Source of the DNA: Buxus sempervirens
Lineage: Eukaryota > Streptophyta > Magnoliopsida > Buxales > Buxaceae
Assembly (NCBI GenBank): GCA_947561395.2
Contig: OX387190.1
Location: 40,474,392-40,538,391 of the forward strand
Direction: 5' to 3'
DNA: 64,000 bases
Positions 1 to 13,230 of the stretch are shown here, in pieces. The notes under the pieces are model-generated. The model saw only the letters and a list, made by a program, of their open reading frames with translations. It made no database searches and was not told the DNA's origin. The position numbers and the translations under genes were made by a program. Every line of letters begins with the position of its first letter. Positions within the stretch are counted from its first letter, which is position 1.

Positions 1-1127
1 ATGGATGACCCCCTGGGAAGTTTTCTCGTGTTATCCTTAAGAACAAATCCGTGAGGACCCGTGGGCTTAGAGCGAACAATATCTTGCTGGTTATGGGTCT
101 GGGGTGTTACAGACCTGTGTATAAGATAAGTTGCATTTGGTAAGAAGAAAGAGTAAAAATTTTTCTACTTTGAATTCCAAAGTGCATGTCATGAACTTCA
201 GGGTAAAACGGCTGGAACGGACTTGAATCTCCAAGGAAAGAAGCACGAAATGCCTTCTTGAAACAGTACGATGAACAAAATAGAAACGCCAAGATAACTT
301 GATACATATCCTACAGTTGAATGTTTAAAAGGATTACCCTAACACTAAAGCTTTTGGCCATTCTTGTCGATTAGGCATATCTAAGGAACCTCGCTTTTGA
401 AGGTTTTTATCTCGCTTCTTTTGTCTCGAGCTCCTGCAGATGGCCAAAGTGAATAGAACAAATATTTTAAAAAAATAACAGAGGTGGAAGAAATGACGGA
501 AAATTAATGATAATAAAAAGAGAACATTTACAGCTTGAAATGTTTTAAGTTTGGGAAAACTAATGATAATAACAGCAAATTTAGATGTTGAAAAGCAAAT
601 TTTCAGTACATTTTTGTAGATAATCCATGAATCCAAGTACTGTGTTAGAAGTTTTAAAATGCAGGTGCAATTGTTGTCCCACTATTTTCGGTCATTGAAA
701 TATCTTCTTAATATGGTTAATCATAAGGTATAAACTTACTGGACTAAAGATTAGAAAATCACTCTGTCAATGCTCGCGATGCCATGATATAAGTGAATGA
801 AGATTAGAAATTTCTTTAAATATATACATTTGTGTCATTGCTCATGAGTTCATATTAAGCAAGCACCGATCGTCAATCAGATGGTCCTCATCAAAGGTAG
901 GAACAACGAACATCCAAATTCCTAACTAATATAAAAATTCAAACTAGAATCAAACCCAAACCCACACCAAACCTCTAACAACACCAGTCTGCAAATACGC
1001 ATGAGGCCTTAATAAAACTCTTTTATGTCCAAAACGTTTCATGTCTCCCAAACAAACACAATATGATAAAATCAACACCCACTTCGAGCTTTGTGGATAT
1101 CAAAACATGCAAGTAACCGTCCAAGTG
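1..1127. other. AT-rich upstream region, no gene seen
   Basis: No open frame here has a recognisable product or plausible exon signals. The right part is the presumed promoter of the polyketide synthase gene that follows. Confidence 0.6.
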
Positions 1128-1135
1128 TATATATA
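1128..1135 (+). promoter_or_regulatory. Predicted TATA box of the LAP5-like gene
   Basis: The run TATATATA is followed by ACAAG and lies 108-115 bases before the ATG at 1243. That spacing predicts a transcription start near 1160-1165 and a 5' leader of about 80 bases. It is placed by spacing and sequence only. Confidence 0.5.
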
Positions 1136-1242
1136 CAAGCCATACCAGGCATGCTTCCAAGATAACAAGAGCTCCTAATACTTCCTCCTACAGTACATTC
1201 AGCAACAGCATCAATCATTTCTTCTCAAAGAAGGCAGAGACA

Positions 1243-2895
1243 ATGGGGAGTGAAGGACAGGCCACAGAAGTGGGGGAAGGTTTCCCAAACTCTATGATGG
1301 CAAATCCAGGGAACGCGACAATTCTAGCTCTCGGTAAGGCCTTCCCTCACCAGCTTGTGATGCAGGAGTTCCTAGTTGATGGCTACTTCAGAAGCACAAA
1401 CTGTGATGACCCTGACCTCAAGGAGAAGCTGACTCGACTCTGTAAAACTCTTAAGCTCTTGCTTTCATTTGTTTCTTTCAATTTGAACCGCAACTATAGC
1501 AGGAAAATTTCCATGTTCATAAATCTTCTTTGTTAACTAATGAATTCTAGGACAATTATTTTATTTTATTTTTATACAAACTGAATTCCTCTGGGATAGC
1601 CCCTTCCCCACCTGAACTTATGGTAGTTCCAGTCTAGCAAAACTCCATGACACCTTCTCATTCATCTGATCTATTCTTTCGATTAAAATTCCAATGTCAC
1701 ATTCCTACCTTGTCTTTGTGATTATCCAAAATTTTAGTCATGGTTCATTCACACATTGGCTTCTATAATCAGCCTGGTTTCTTTCCAGGACCAATGTCAT
1801 GGCAGTTAATGCTATAAATTAAATCTATGGATTATTGGTTTCCAACCAAACAGGAACTATTGTACTGGTGCGTTATATGTATGATGCTTGTAATGTGCAG
1901 GCCAGACAACAACAGTTAAAACAAGGTATACGGTCATGTCGGAGGAGATTTTGAAGAAGTACCCAGAGTTGGCCATCGAAGGCCTACCTACCGTTAAGCA
2001 GAGGTTAGATATCTGTAACAAAGCAGTCACACAGATGGCCATTGAAGCTTCACGAGCTTGCATCAAGAGCTGGGGCAGGCCTAGTTCAGACATAACACAC
2101 ATAGTCTATGTCTCCTCTAGTGAGGCCCGTCTTCCTGGAGGTGACCTCCACCTCGCAAGAGGTCTTGGGCTCGGCCCTGATGTTCGTCGGGTCATGCTCT
2201 ATTTCATGGGTTGCTCAGGAGGTGTTGCAGGCCTCCGTGTTGCCAAGGATATTGCTGAGAACAACCCAGGTAGCCGTGTTTTGCTTGCTACATCTGAGAC
2301 TACCATTATGGGCTTCAAACCTCCAAGCGCTGACCGCCCATACGATCTTGTGGGAGTTGCACTCTTTGGGGATGGAGCTGGAGCCATGATACTTGGCACC
2401 GACCCTGTTCCTAAAAAGGAAAAACCTCTCTTTGAGCTGCACACAGCAATCCAGCAATTCTTGCCAGACACTGAGAAGACAATTGAGGGGAGGCTCACAG
2501 AAGAGGGGATCAGTTTCAAGCTAGGAAGGGATCTCCCTCAGATAATTGAAGATCATATCGAGAGCTTCTGTGCTAAGCTGATGAAGGTTGTTGGGTTCTG
2601 TGATAAGGAGTATAACAAGATGTTTTGGGCCATTCATCCAGGTGGACCTGCAATCTTAAATCGGATGGAAAAGAGGCTTGATTTATCACCAGAGAAGCTA
2701 AATGCTAGTAGGAGGGCTCTGATGGACTATGGAAATGCTAGCAGCAACACAATTGTGTACGTATTGGAGTACATGCTAGAGGAGAGTATGAAGCTCAAGG
2801 AGGAAGACAAAGGAAAAGACGTGTGGGGTCTCATTCTTGCTTTTGGTCCTGGGATTACCTTTGAGGGGATTCTAGCAAGAAACCTCCTTGTCTAA
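1243..2895 (+). CDS. LAP5: Type III polyketide synthase, LAP5/PKSB class
   Basis: CDS is join(1243..1441,1901..2895), 397 aa. The single intron splits a Cys codon (T|GC, residue 67), the position typical of the chalcone synthase superfamily; donor GTAAAA and acceptor GTGCAG are seen. The catalytic triad is visible: Cys171 in YFMGCSGG, His312 in FWAIHPGG and Asn345 in DYGNASSN, with the GFGPG-like loop as FGPGITF near the C-terminus. The early segment ATILALGKAFPHQLV and KTRYTVMSEEILKKYPELA match remembered LAP5/PKSB proteins rather than chalcone synthase. Known role of the family: tapetal, ER-associated enzymes that condense mid/long-chain hydroxyacyl-CoA with malonyl-CoA to alkyl alpha-pyrones, precursors of pollen-wall sporopollenin, acting with ACOS5, CYP703A/704B and TKPR. 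No damage is seen. The start is the first ATG, in frame and after a short leader. Confidence 0.93.
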
Positions 2896-4363
2896 AAATA
2901 GCCTCATGCTTTACATTCCAATGATACTTGGTTTTAGATGCACTGAAGAAGTTGTCCTTACATAAAACTATCCATTTCTTACTTATCAACTTGAACTCTT
3001 TTATTTTACTAATTAATAATTAATCTAGCATGTTGAAGTTTCCACTACATATGTTGAAGAAACAAAGCACGATTACTTCTTATAACCAAAGGCATGCAAA
3101 CAAAATCCTGAGGAAGAAGGAAAAAAGATGTATGAACAGTTCCTAGTATCTTGCAATATTCAGCATAGATAACATCTTCAGATAAAAGGTCATTATCAGA
3201 GAGTTGCATGATGAAGCAAGCACTATTATCTGTTGACAGCTGTAAGCATGTTTAATATCAAAGATCAATCATTAAGTGCCATCAAATTGGAGTCGCATTG
3301 AAAGAATGATGAAAGGAAGATTTTATCATGTCTTTTTTATCAAAAAAACTACTAATCCAAGAAACAGATATCAATCTAAACTAACCCTCAGCAATTTCCA
3401 TAATCAGCCACTATGATTCAAATGACTCGGTATACTAATAGCATAAAACCAGAGAACAGCTAGAAATGCTGGAAAAATTATGGTGTCGAGATAGACACTC
3501 ACATGACATGCACTAGGTGTCCACAGCTTCGTCAAGAAAGTGCGGGAGTTTCCCTTCCGGGGATGGAAAACCTTGCAAATAAGAGACATGGCGAAACAGC
3601 CGAAATAGTCATACTGACTTCCTCCACTCCTACGGTATCATCATCACTGTTGTAGACAAATCGAGTGTGTATGCCACTAAAATTTCTGCATCCCATGTAC
3701 ACGAACCTTGCTTATCCCTTTAACAAATTTTATCAACCAATGTTCCTTCCCTTCTTCTTCTGCTTTTGAGCACTTGTATTTGCCAGAACGGACCAACAAG
3801 ACGCACTGCCCTGTTCAACTGAGTTTTGTTGACAATTACTCCGCTTTTGGCATCTCCTTTATTTTATTTTTTTTTTTTTTGGTAAAGCAGCTATTGGGAT
3901 TTCAATACTAGAGAAAGACTGAGCCGGTGGGTTTTTTGGATCTCAAGAGTCTCCTGCTGCATGCAATACATCTATGCCAATGTCCTTCTGAATTCAAAGG
4001 TTGAAATGAAAATAACCAATAAAATAAGGAATCAAATTTAAAGAAAAAAATGGATCCTACAATTGTAATTTTTAGAGAAATTAATCGGACCTGGAGTTCT
4101 CTTGTGCTCCAGAGGAAGTTCGAGGAGCCAAGCCATCGACGTTATCGTTGAAATCATGATCGCAAGAGAGTTCCATTAGATTTGGTGTGTTAACCGGAAG
4201 GGAATCGATGATGCTATGTAAATGGAGAAATGGGCGGTGCTCAAACAAGATTTTCGACATTTCGGGTTCTTCAACCTTCTGCAAGAGGGTTTTAAATTTA
4301 TCCCTAAAAATAGCCTCCCCAGAACCAGGTGTTTGTTTCAATCGATCCCTCTGCTTGGCTAGG

Positions 4364-4431
4364 GGTGATAAGGTTGCAAGATTTTCCATCGCAATCCCAA
4401 AATAGGTGATAAGGTTGCAAGATTTTCCATC
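4364..4431. repeat. 27-base direct repeat, 41-base period
   Basis: A block beginning GGTGATAAGGTTGCAAGA occurs at 4364 and again at 4405, with 14 bases between copies. This is a simple local duplication that also duplicates the end of an open minus-strand frame. Confidence 0.85.
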
Positions 4432-4658
4432 CCGATTCCTATCGGTCGGGTTTCCTGGAACCAGTTATGCTGTCCCGAAGGAACGGGACACGTCAGTTTC
4501 TTTGTTCTTCTCTGAGACGGCAGGAAGAAGACAAGAAACAGGAAAGAGAGAGCAGCTACTTTCTCATCAGCCCTGAATTTACATTTAATTAATCTGGAGG
4601 TATTAACGTGGCTCTCAATGAGATGGCTAGCGTACCCACATAATGCACAAGCGAAGGC

Positions 4659-4741
4659 TCCTGGTATTTTCCCTTTTTTTTTTTTTTTTGGTAACATCAA
4701 GAGAGAGAGAGAGAGGTGCCTTTGGTTTCCTGGTATTTTCC
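4659..4741 (-). mobile_element. Minimal retroposon footprint with 14-bp target duplication
   Basis: TCCTGGTATTTTCC occurs at 4659..4672 and 4728..4741. Between the copies is a 55-base insert that reads, on the minus strand, a CT-rich stretch, then GATGTTACC and a run of 16 A. Long flanking duplications plus a 3' poly(A) are the signature of a LINE- or SINE-type insertion, here almost completely 5'-truncated. Confidence 0.75.
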
Positions 4742-5594
4742 TTATGCTGAACCGTTGGGATTTATATTTAAATCAATCGCGCTACCTACGCCTGGTTTCT
4801 TGTCTGGATCAGCATCAACGATCTTAGCATGTCAACATAACGCCTTTATTTTTTTTTTCGGAAGGGGAATGGTGGATCTGGCTGATCCAATCATTCAAAT
4901 GAGAATAACACCTCGTACCATCAAACCGACAACGACAAAGGATAGTGCCATCTTGTGGGGCCATGTCTTAATCTGAAACTCTGAATGCATCTTGAGTTGA
5001 ACCTGAAAAAGGCTCCATCACAATCCTTAAATCGCAATTGGCATGTATTTCACCATCTGCGCCATCGTCTTCAAGCATGCCTAAATCTCAGGCTGGGTCT
5101 AACCTTTTTAGAGGGGAGAAACCCATAGCTCCACGACAACAATTCCATCAATTTTGCAACGAACAATTTAAAAAGACGAGAGAAAAAGAAGACAGAACAA
5201 AAGGAATGGATGCTGATGCAGATTCCGTACTGGCCAGACATCTTTCCAATGCATTCACTTGCTGAACTCTTTTAACAACAACAAACTCTGATTCTCTAAA
5301 AAAAAAGCTTGAAAATGTGGAATGTCAAACAAAACTCCGACTCATTGGCCAGAGACTACTTACAACTTAAAAGTCAATTCAACTGTGGTGAAATTGCCCC
5401 CTTAATTTAAGTTTTGTCCAGATCTCCCGTATCCCCATCTTTACAAACATCTACCAGCATTCCAGTGCAATAAGAGAGCACGCCAACCACAGTGAAGTGC
5501 AAAAAGTGATTAAAGACCACCTACATTCCCTAATTTAAGTTATTCGAGGATGCAGTATTCTCGTACACTACAACTGCACAAGAAGTCATCACAC

Positions 5595-8500
5595 TCATAC
5601 AACCCCGGATGGAAGACGTAACACGAGCTGCCCACCAACGACGCTGCAACCAAAAAGCGGGCATTGAACCATTAAAACATACTTCCAAAGCTCTAAGTTA
5701 TAGTAATCCTCTCTCTCTCTCTCTCTCTCACTCATACACACACACACACACACACACACAAAGAGATCTTAACAATCAAAGCAAGGTGCCCACCTCTTGA
5801 CGTAGTAGTAACAGAAGTCAGCAAGAATGAATGTTTGGACAATTTCTGAGAGGAGGACCATGGAAGGCCATAATCCATAGCCCAACGCTGTCAGTAAACG
5901 TCCTCGAGTATCCAAAACCTGTCAGAAGGCCAAGGCAGATAAACATTAATTGGTATAAATCCACTCTAATAATCTTCCCCCCAAAAGGAGTTCTGAACAC
6001 AAGAAAGTTGAAAACATACAAAATTATATCCATCAAAAGCACTACTTATTTGTCAGCCATGATATTCTGTAGACAAAAGTTGTGCAAAAAATATACGCAC
6101 AAGGCAAAGAGGACAGAACTTAAAACTGACCAAGCCAGTCTCTCACGGCACAAAAGTCAAAATTATATAAGATAATTAACACCACCCACTCTTTATCTCT
6201 AGCTTTGTCCCCTTCTGGAGCATATTACAATGGACTGCATGGTTGCTGTCATTGACCCATGCTTATTTTCAGTAAATGAGAACAATGTATATTATCTACT
6301 ACACTCCTCCCCCAGTTCAAATTTTAATTTAAAAACTAAGCTCTCATTTATTTCCCCACCCCTAATACAAACAAGGTAAAATAAATAAAAAACAGAAGAA
6401 CTAAATAAAATAAAATAAAATTTCAATTCTGCATGAACAAACCTGGAGGACCCAGTGAGCACAGCTCAAGAATCTTGCTACTCCTAATGCAAATACATAA
6501 TGAGCAGTAAATGGTTCAACAATCTGAAAAATGTAAAATATATAATGAGTAAATGAGGAAAGCAGTAGTACCACAAATTATCGGATGTCTGCATTACTCC
6601 TTACTTTACCTTTGTGTTCTGCATAACACGCAACTGTGGTAAAACCGAAACAGCTTCAAGGTAAACACAGAAAGCCCAGCATATCCTATTTAAAATATGA
6701 TGTGATGTCGATGGATGAATAACCACAGCTAATACAGCACAGGGTACCACCTATTTCCAAATGGGAAAGGAAAAATAATTACATCAACTTGCCAAGATGA
6801 GTTGACAAATAATAAAATTACCATTTAAAAGTTCTCCGCAAATCCAAGCAGTTCACGAAGTATGCCGGCAATGACGTGCCTAAAAGATTAAAATTAAGAA
6901 TAGAAACAGTTCATGATAAAAGCTTTCACACTGAAGAATCTATGTTCCATCCAATTAGGTCAAGTTTATAGGGTTAAAGAGGATAATCTTAAATGGGAGT
7001 TCACATGATGTAATGGTTAGTCCTGAAAAAAAGTCAGCAAAATGAAAATAAATTAACAACTAAGTCTTTGAATAACTGCATTGTACTAAAGCCCATTTTT
7101 AAGAAGTTCAGTCAGATAAAATGGCTTTTCATATTTATTTAATTTTTACCAATTTTCATATTTTTCTAGACTTTCTAAATTTTATTTACTATTCAATATA
7201 CAACAAAATTGTATTAAACTGTTCATTATCCAGAACAGTTGAAGTATTAGCACCTGCACCAGCCCTTCTACAAGTCAATTAATGGTCAAGATTTAAGAAC
7301 ATTGCCTTTGCTCACAAAGTTAGGCGGATGGTTTTCTGGTGTCTCACCAGGATTAGATTCCTGGTTGCAAGGATTTTTGCCACGTGAAATGATGACATGA
7401 CCAATCGGTAAAATCGTAAAACATAGTAGTAGTATTAACTAACCATCCATAACCAATACACCAATAAAGCTTAGGCAAGTAAAACACTAATATAGTTATG
7501 CAATTGACTCCTTTAATAATAAAAATAGGTTGAAGTAATTGACTCCTTTAATAATAAAAATAGGTTGGAGTGATTACATCATTACACAGTTCTATCAGTA
7601 GTAGGCAAATTTTAGTTGTGTACAATTTTTTTTACATAACTGCATTCTGTATAGTTCTAATCAGTATCAAACAAAAATAATATAACTATAATATTAATAA
7701 TAATTTTTAGCAATAGCTCACAAATTAATGACATAAATTAATATCAATAATGATATGCAGTTAATTTTGTTAACATAAAATATAGTGACAAACAATTAGA
7801 AAGCACATGAAAATAAGAAATGAGTTAACATAAATCAAATAATTATATTTTTCAATAAATAACAAAGAAATCATTAAATGAGGGATGAAAAATATGTACA
7901 GGGGTTTAAATATGGGGAAAAAAAACCATTGATATAAATTTCTTCAGTGATATCTAATGACTTACAAGAAGTAAATACATAAGATATACACTAATAAGAA
8001 CCAATATAAGCATACAAATACAGAAATAGGAAAAATATGAATGCACCTTCCAATCAGCCTCAATGCTATATCAATCCAGATGTCCACAATCTGACCCACA
8101 GCTATAAAATTAATTCAGTTGAATTTTTCTTAGCATTACATCACCTACTTTGTTGCTTTAAGCTTTATGTTGAATCGGATGAGCCTATCATGGTCCAAGA
8201 AGACAAACAATCTATCTAGTTAGTGATCTGGGGGGAGGGGATGGTGTTTAAGTGGCAACAGAGAGTTTTAAAAGTTAAAATATAAAAAATAAACGCATGA
8301 AGTCCACTTTTAAATGCATTCATAAGCATTCATAAGTTATATATAATAAATTGGATAAGATAAAGTTGCTTTCTATTTCGCAATGGCAGAATTATTTCAC
8401 CCTATCATCTACTTAATGGATGAAAAATGGAGCTGAATTGAACAATACAAGATGGTCGAATGTCGAAACAGGATTCAAATTCCCTGAAATGTTAATTAAT

Positions 8501-11500
8501 ACGAAAAGGAAATGACAGAGGACTTACCACATAATATATAGCAAAATTGTCCTTGTCCTCCATGTAACTAGACTTTAATTTGAAACGAATCATGTAAATA
8601 ACCCACAAGGTTGTCCCCAGAGTAGCTGAATCAAGTATCGTGTGTATGTCATATTCCATAACAAAACTGCAGTATAATCTAACAGCTAAAAATATAGCCG
8701 TTAGGTCCTGGGATTTGAGTGAAAGTCCTGCAAAGAAGTAAAAGTAGCATGTTAAATGGTGTTCAATAAAGATATAATAAGAAAATATACATGTATAACA
8801 GTTCAAACCACAAATCCTAAAGATGAAATTGCCAAGAATTAAATTTATATCACAATATAGCAAACTGAACATCCTAAGTTTCAACCTTACAAAAAGTTGA
8901 AAGTACCATTATACATGTTTAATTAATTTACGATTTAAGAGACATGGTTCCAACAAAAGATTAGATATGCGTAAATCTCATGCTGTTCAACTTCAACTAC
9001 ATGTCTGCCCAGTTTCAACAATGCACTTCTTCACAACTATTTCTCCATGTTACATTATATAGGCAAGATAAAAGAGACTACACAATGATGATCCATGTTA
9101 ATAACACCCAACCATGGTAATTGGCCCAATTAATTGTGATAAAACAAGGCTGTTAAAAAGCCTAGACAAAGCTAAGCAACAGGCAACCCCATAGCCTAGG
9201 CAGTCACCTCAGTGATTTAAGTAATAAACCAGCAACAAAGTCTAAAGCATATTCTACATTATTTATAAGTACTCCACAACAAGTTGAACAACAACATATG
9301 GGAATTTCTCAGTAAAAAACAACAAAAGTAATATGTTCACTAAAAAGCTAGCCTAACACCAACAAACACAAAAATATTAGACCTGACAAACCAAAAATGA
9401 GATTAACATTAAGTAATAAGTTCTAAATTTATTTTGGTTATTAATCATAAAACAGCTAGCAAGTATTCAGTGTTACTTGAATGCCATTTTGACAAAGGGA
9501 ACACATGTGATTGTAGTGCTTACAAGTACAGGATACATATTAGTTAAAGACAATACATAATATTAAAGAAAGAATGAATAAAATTATTTAATTAACAAAA
9601 TTCAAGAAAAAAAAACAGAAAACTCATTATCAAGAAAAAATAATGAGAGATTAAGGAAAAGATTGTAGGAGATTTAGGAACTTGCAGAAAAGTAAAAGGG
9701 AAAGAAAAGGTCAACACTTGACTACAGAGTGTAGACAACAGGAAAGAAAGTAGTTAAGTACTTGTAGAAAAAGAAAAAATGGGTCAAATGAGAATAGTAC
9801 TTGCAAAGAGGGAGAGAAGAAAAGATTAAACTTCGTATAAAAATTTGAAAGAAAAATATTTGATAACTCTAGGTAACAATGATCCATATTAGGACCATGA
9901 AGGGAAATAAGGGGCTTTACCTGAGTGGCTAGATGTTTACTCCATCTTCTAGCTGAGTGGAACCATAAAGGATTTTTATATGCAAAATGAATAGACTATT
10001 AATAATTATCAACAGGTAATAAGTTATTATTACTTTTTTCGCAATAACTTATTACATTATCACTTCCCAATATATGTAATAAAAATGAAAACTGCAAAGT
10101 TACAGAATTAATTAGAATAAGCAATCATGACCCAAAATGATGCCTACATGGCCACCCGGTTGCTTATATGGTGTCTATATATCTGTTATTTTCATTTCTT
10201 TTACAGATTAAGTGGTAAGCAAAAGGAATTTGCACACATTCATTTTCTGATTCTTAAACCTTATGAATGCAACTAAAACAGAGTTTAGCAACAAAACTCT
10301 CAATTTCTTTAAGTGACACATTACTTCTCTAGTTCACAAGTATTCAAACATGAGAATAGGAAATATAACTCTAGCCACTGGACTGTTGTAGACAGCAATT
10401 CTAATAAAATCATATAGCTTTTACTGTTCCAAAATTTTAAATTATTCTAGGTTAATTTTAAAAGATGCCAATAACCATAATGTCATTAGGAACCAGAGTC
10501 AGATAAGTGTGAATAAATGTTTAACCAAAAACTGCACAACAGATATGCAATTTGACAACCAAACATCAATAGTTGGAGAATATGCATTATTCTTTGTCAA
10601 TTTTTAAAAAATGTTGATAATCAGAATGTCATCAGAAACCTGATACAAGTATGTGTGAATATATGTCTAGCAAAATCTGCACAATAGATATGCAGTTTGA
10701 CAACCAAAAAACAATAGCTGGGAAAGATGGAGTATTTTTTAGCCCAAAGTCAATAATGATATTATAAGAAGAATAAGAAGAACAATGATGACAACGATGA
10801 TGATTATTACAATAGTAATTAGTAATTGCCCAACCAAGGAGCTCTGGCATTAAATCAACATCCCCCTTCCCATCCCCTCCCCATGCAAATATATATAATT
10901 TCAAAAATAAAAGTGAAACATATCCTCAGACCATTATTGATATCTAAAATAGAAAAAAAAACATTAATAAAAGAAGTAAAGGAAGGAACAATCCACCGAG
11001 CAAAACAGCGGAAGATTTAAAAAAGAAAAAGGAAAAGAATCATTTCGTGTAAAATCGAAAACTGCCAAAATTCATAGCTCAAAACCAGCACCCAATTCGC
11101 CGTTCACCCCCAAACATCACATAGACAAACAACAGATCATGGATCCACATCTATTAAATAAGAGAATAAAAAATATATAAGCGATTTATGCAACATTTCG
11201 TTACCAAAGCCCTAACAAATAAAACCAAAATTTACAAAGTAAAACAGAAAAAACAAACAATCCATGGAAATCAACAGAAGAAGGCCCGAGAAAACAATGA
11301 AATCCTATAAAAATTTACCAGCACATGTCTTCTCCTTCATGAGCTTATAAATAAGAACAGAAATTCCGAGGGCGTGAACCGCCTCGGCAGCCACAAAAAG
11401 GTTGTCGTGATCGTGAACAATAAAGCGAAGGAAAACCAGAGCGGCCATGCCCGACACGACGGCAAGAAAAGCCTTCACCTTTGGTGGTTGCCGCCTCACC

Positions 11501-11541
11501 CATGTCGACACGGCGTGGATTGGCCTCTTTGGTGCCTTCAT
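5595..11541 (-). CDS. ERD2-like (KDEL-receptor family) seven-span membrane protein
   Basis: Exons (minus strand, 5' to 3'): 11541..11319, 8727..8528, 6750..6610, 6523..6443, 5918..5794, 5643..5595, all with GT/AG ends and matching phases; 272 aa. Exon 1 gives the N-terminal KAPKRPIHAVSTWVRRQPPK and LFVAAEAVHALGISVLIYKL; exon 2 gives AGLSLKSQDLTAIFLAVRLY and MEYDIHTILDSATLGTTLW; later exons give HPSTSHHILNRICWAFCVYL, EPFTAHYVFALGVARFLSC and the end VVGGQLVLRLPSGVV. These match remembered plant ER-lumen-protein-retaining-receptor family members (At1g75760/At4g38790 type), about 60 residues longer than canonical ERD2 because of an N-terminal extension. Canonical ERD2 retrieves K/HDEL proteins from Golgi to ER; whether this ERD2-like branch does so is not established by sequence. 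Introns 1 (2.6 kb) and 2 (1.8 kb) hold no other gene. The gene appears intact. Confidence 0.93.
7502..7571. repeat. Two-copy 35-base tandem repeat in intron 2 of the ERD2-like gene
   Basis: Two nearly identical units start at 7502 and 7537 with AATTGACTCCTTTAATAATA. This is an intronic slippage-type duplication with no evident function. Confidence 0.85.
10465..10750. repeat. Diverged ~146-base tandem duplication in intron 1 of the ERD2-like gene
   Basis: Anchors repeat with a spacing of 146 bases: AATGTCAT at 10479 and 10625, then GTGTGAATA, then TTTGACAACCAAA. The copies differ at many positions, so this is an old duplication. Confidence 0.7.
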
Positions 11542-13230
11542 CTCGTCTTCTTAAACCTTGGAGCTCTGATGTGATGCTGACGCCTAACGTTTAGGAAATG
11601 GGAGCTGCTACAAAATCCAGATCGATAGATAGATAGCAGTCGCTAACAACGGAAGATTAGCGTTCGGAAAGCGTTTTGTGGTGGGAAGGGATGCAGAAAG
11701 CCTTTGGAGATCGTGGCTGTGCCTTAATGGTGGTGAAGCCCTTTTTGGGCGTAGAGTGAGCGGTGATAGCCTGGTCGCCTGATGCGGTAGGTATCGAAGG
11801 AGATCGATCGGCCGATATATTTCGGTCGGGTTGGTCAACTGCAAAGCTATCGGGTCCCACTCGACCCGGACAATGTGAAAATGGTCTCATTACCAGTCTA
11901 GCGCATGGACGATCAACAACGGCATCCCAAAGCATCCTCTCTACCAACAGTCAAGAGGCTTGGATCCACGCGTGCACTCTTCCTCTCTCCATCACAAAGA
12001 TCCAGCGGTTCACGCACCAACTTCGTTTAAAGCATTATTATTTTTATTACTTTCATTGTCTTAAAAATGCTGAAAAGCCTCAGTCACCGCGTAATAGACT
12101 CGTAAATGAACAGCTTTTGCTCTGCTCTGACTAGTGTTCTGACCGATTCAATGTGCTCTGAAAAGTGAAAAACTACAGGAGCATCACCGCCGGAGTAACT
12201 ATAATTTCTATGGATTTTCAGACAGAGACATAAATGCCAAATTGATATAACTCAACGGTTAGTCCAATTTGAAAAAGAACAAGGTCATCGATTAATACAA
12301 AAAGGGGAATTTCTCAAGTAACGAAGAACAAAATAAGAAAACTTTCCACTTAGATTGGCCTCTCAGTCGACCGGAGAGGTTAGTGGTAAAAATCTACGTA
12401 TCTGGGACTTTGAGATCCGGTCCTTACACCAAGAGGTCAGTGGGTTGAACAAAGAAGTTTCGAATCAGTAATGTTATCCACCGTCTCGCATCTTTTAAGA
12501 CGTTACAGAAAATCCTTTTGAAACTTCTTGGTGCTCAGGAAAAAAGGCTCTGTAAATTAGATAGTAATCATCCTTTCTGAAAGAGGATTCTCCTGAGGCG
12601 AGACCTTCTTTAACTTAATGGCAATAAACTATTAAGCCTAATGTCGCCTGTGAAGTTCTGTCAACTGGATCAGTTACTAAGCTTTAGCCATGTTGGTTAA
12701 GACTCGTCCGATTATGGAGCCGGATTCAAGTTCCAATAATCATTTGACTAGGCATCACATAACCAAATGTTCTCAATGCATTATTTGTGATGCTAGGTTC
12801 ATAGCTATGGTTTATGGCAACATGAAGCAAATCATAAGCAACACACCAGTGCGAAGAATGCCATACTGACCTCAAATTTGGCAATTCTTCAAAGTTCAAA
12901 GTGAACAGTAGAGCTAAACCGTCTTGACAGGGACTCTCAGGACAGAACCAAGTGTAAAAAGCCCTCCGTCCAAGAATTGCAAACAAGCCTGCTAGGGATT
13001 TCTGACCCAGATGCCGTAAGCAAAATATGGAATCAAAAGAGAATTATTACGAAAAAAGGATAATTAAAGAAGGATCTACGAATTACTAGATTGCAAACAT
13101 CTCATTAGTGGTTGATGTCCCCGAGCTAGACAAGAAAGGCATGAACCCATTTCAGCTACACCTCTCCTCTCTCACAGGCTGAAACATGGTCATACAGATG
13201 GATACAGGCTACAAGAAAACGATTAAGTTG
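11542..13230. other. Intergenic: ERD2-like promoter and invertase 3' flank
   Basis: 11542..~12100 is the presumed promoter and leader of the ERD2-like gene; 12700..13230 is the presumed 3' UTR and downstream region of the invertase. A stretch at 12685..12742 has a tRNA promoter-like look but does not fold into a credible tRNA by eye. No coding region is supported. Confidence 0.55.

Larger units (their letters stand above)
2896..5480. other. Convergent intergenic region
   Basis: It lies between the 3' ends of the polyketide synthase (+) and ERD2-like (-) genes. It holds both 3' UTRs, a short direct repeat and a small poly(T) retroposon footprint. A 102-codon minus-strand frame at 4081..4389 has no recognisable motif and is not called. 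A run ending at 3880 (poly-T then GGTAAA) resembles the retroposon footprints described elsewhere but lacks a clear target duplication. Confidence 0.5.

Noticed and set aside
2199-2519. Antisense frames inside the polyketide synthase exon 2
   Set aside because: Mirror frames of a well-supported coding exon; codon pattern belongs to the plus strand.
4081-4700. Two overlapping minus-strand open frames (102 and 113 codons)
   Set aside because: No recognisable domain or splice context. The second runs through the poly(T) retroposon insert and the local 27-base duplication, so it is an artefact of those.
5711-5760. CT and CA microsatellites near the last ERD2-like intron
   Set aside because: Ordinary simple repeats within intron 5, no further signal.
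11608-12134. Frames upstream of the ERD2-like gene
   Set aside because: They overlap each other on both strands in a GC-richer promoter/leader region and match no family.
12685-12742. tRNA-like A-box/B-box arrangement
   Set aside because: GGATTCAAGTTCC resembles a B box, but no acceptor stem or anticodon arm can be paired; at most a decayed SINE or chance match.
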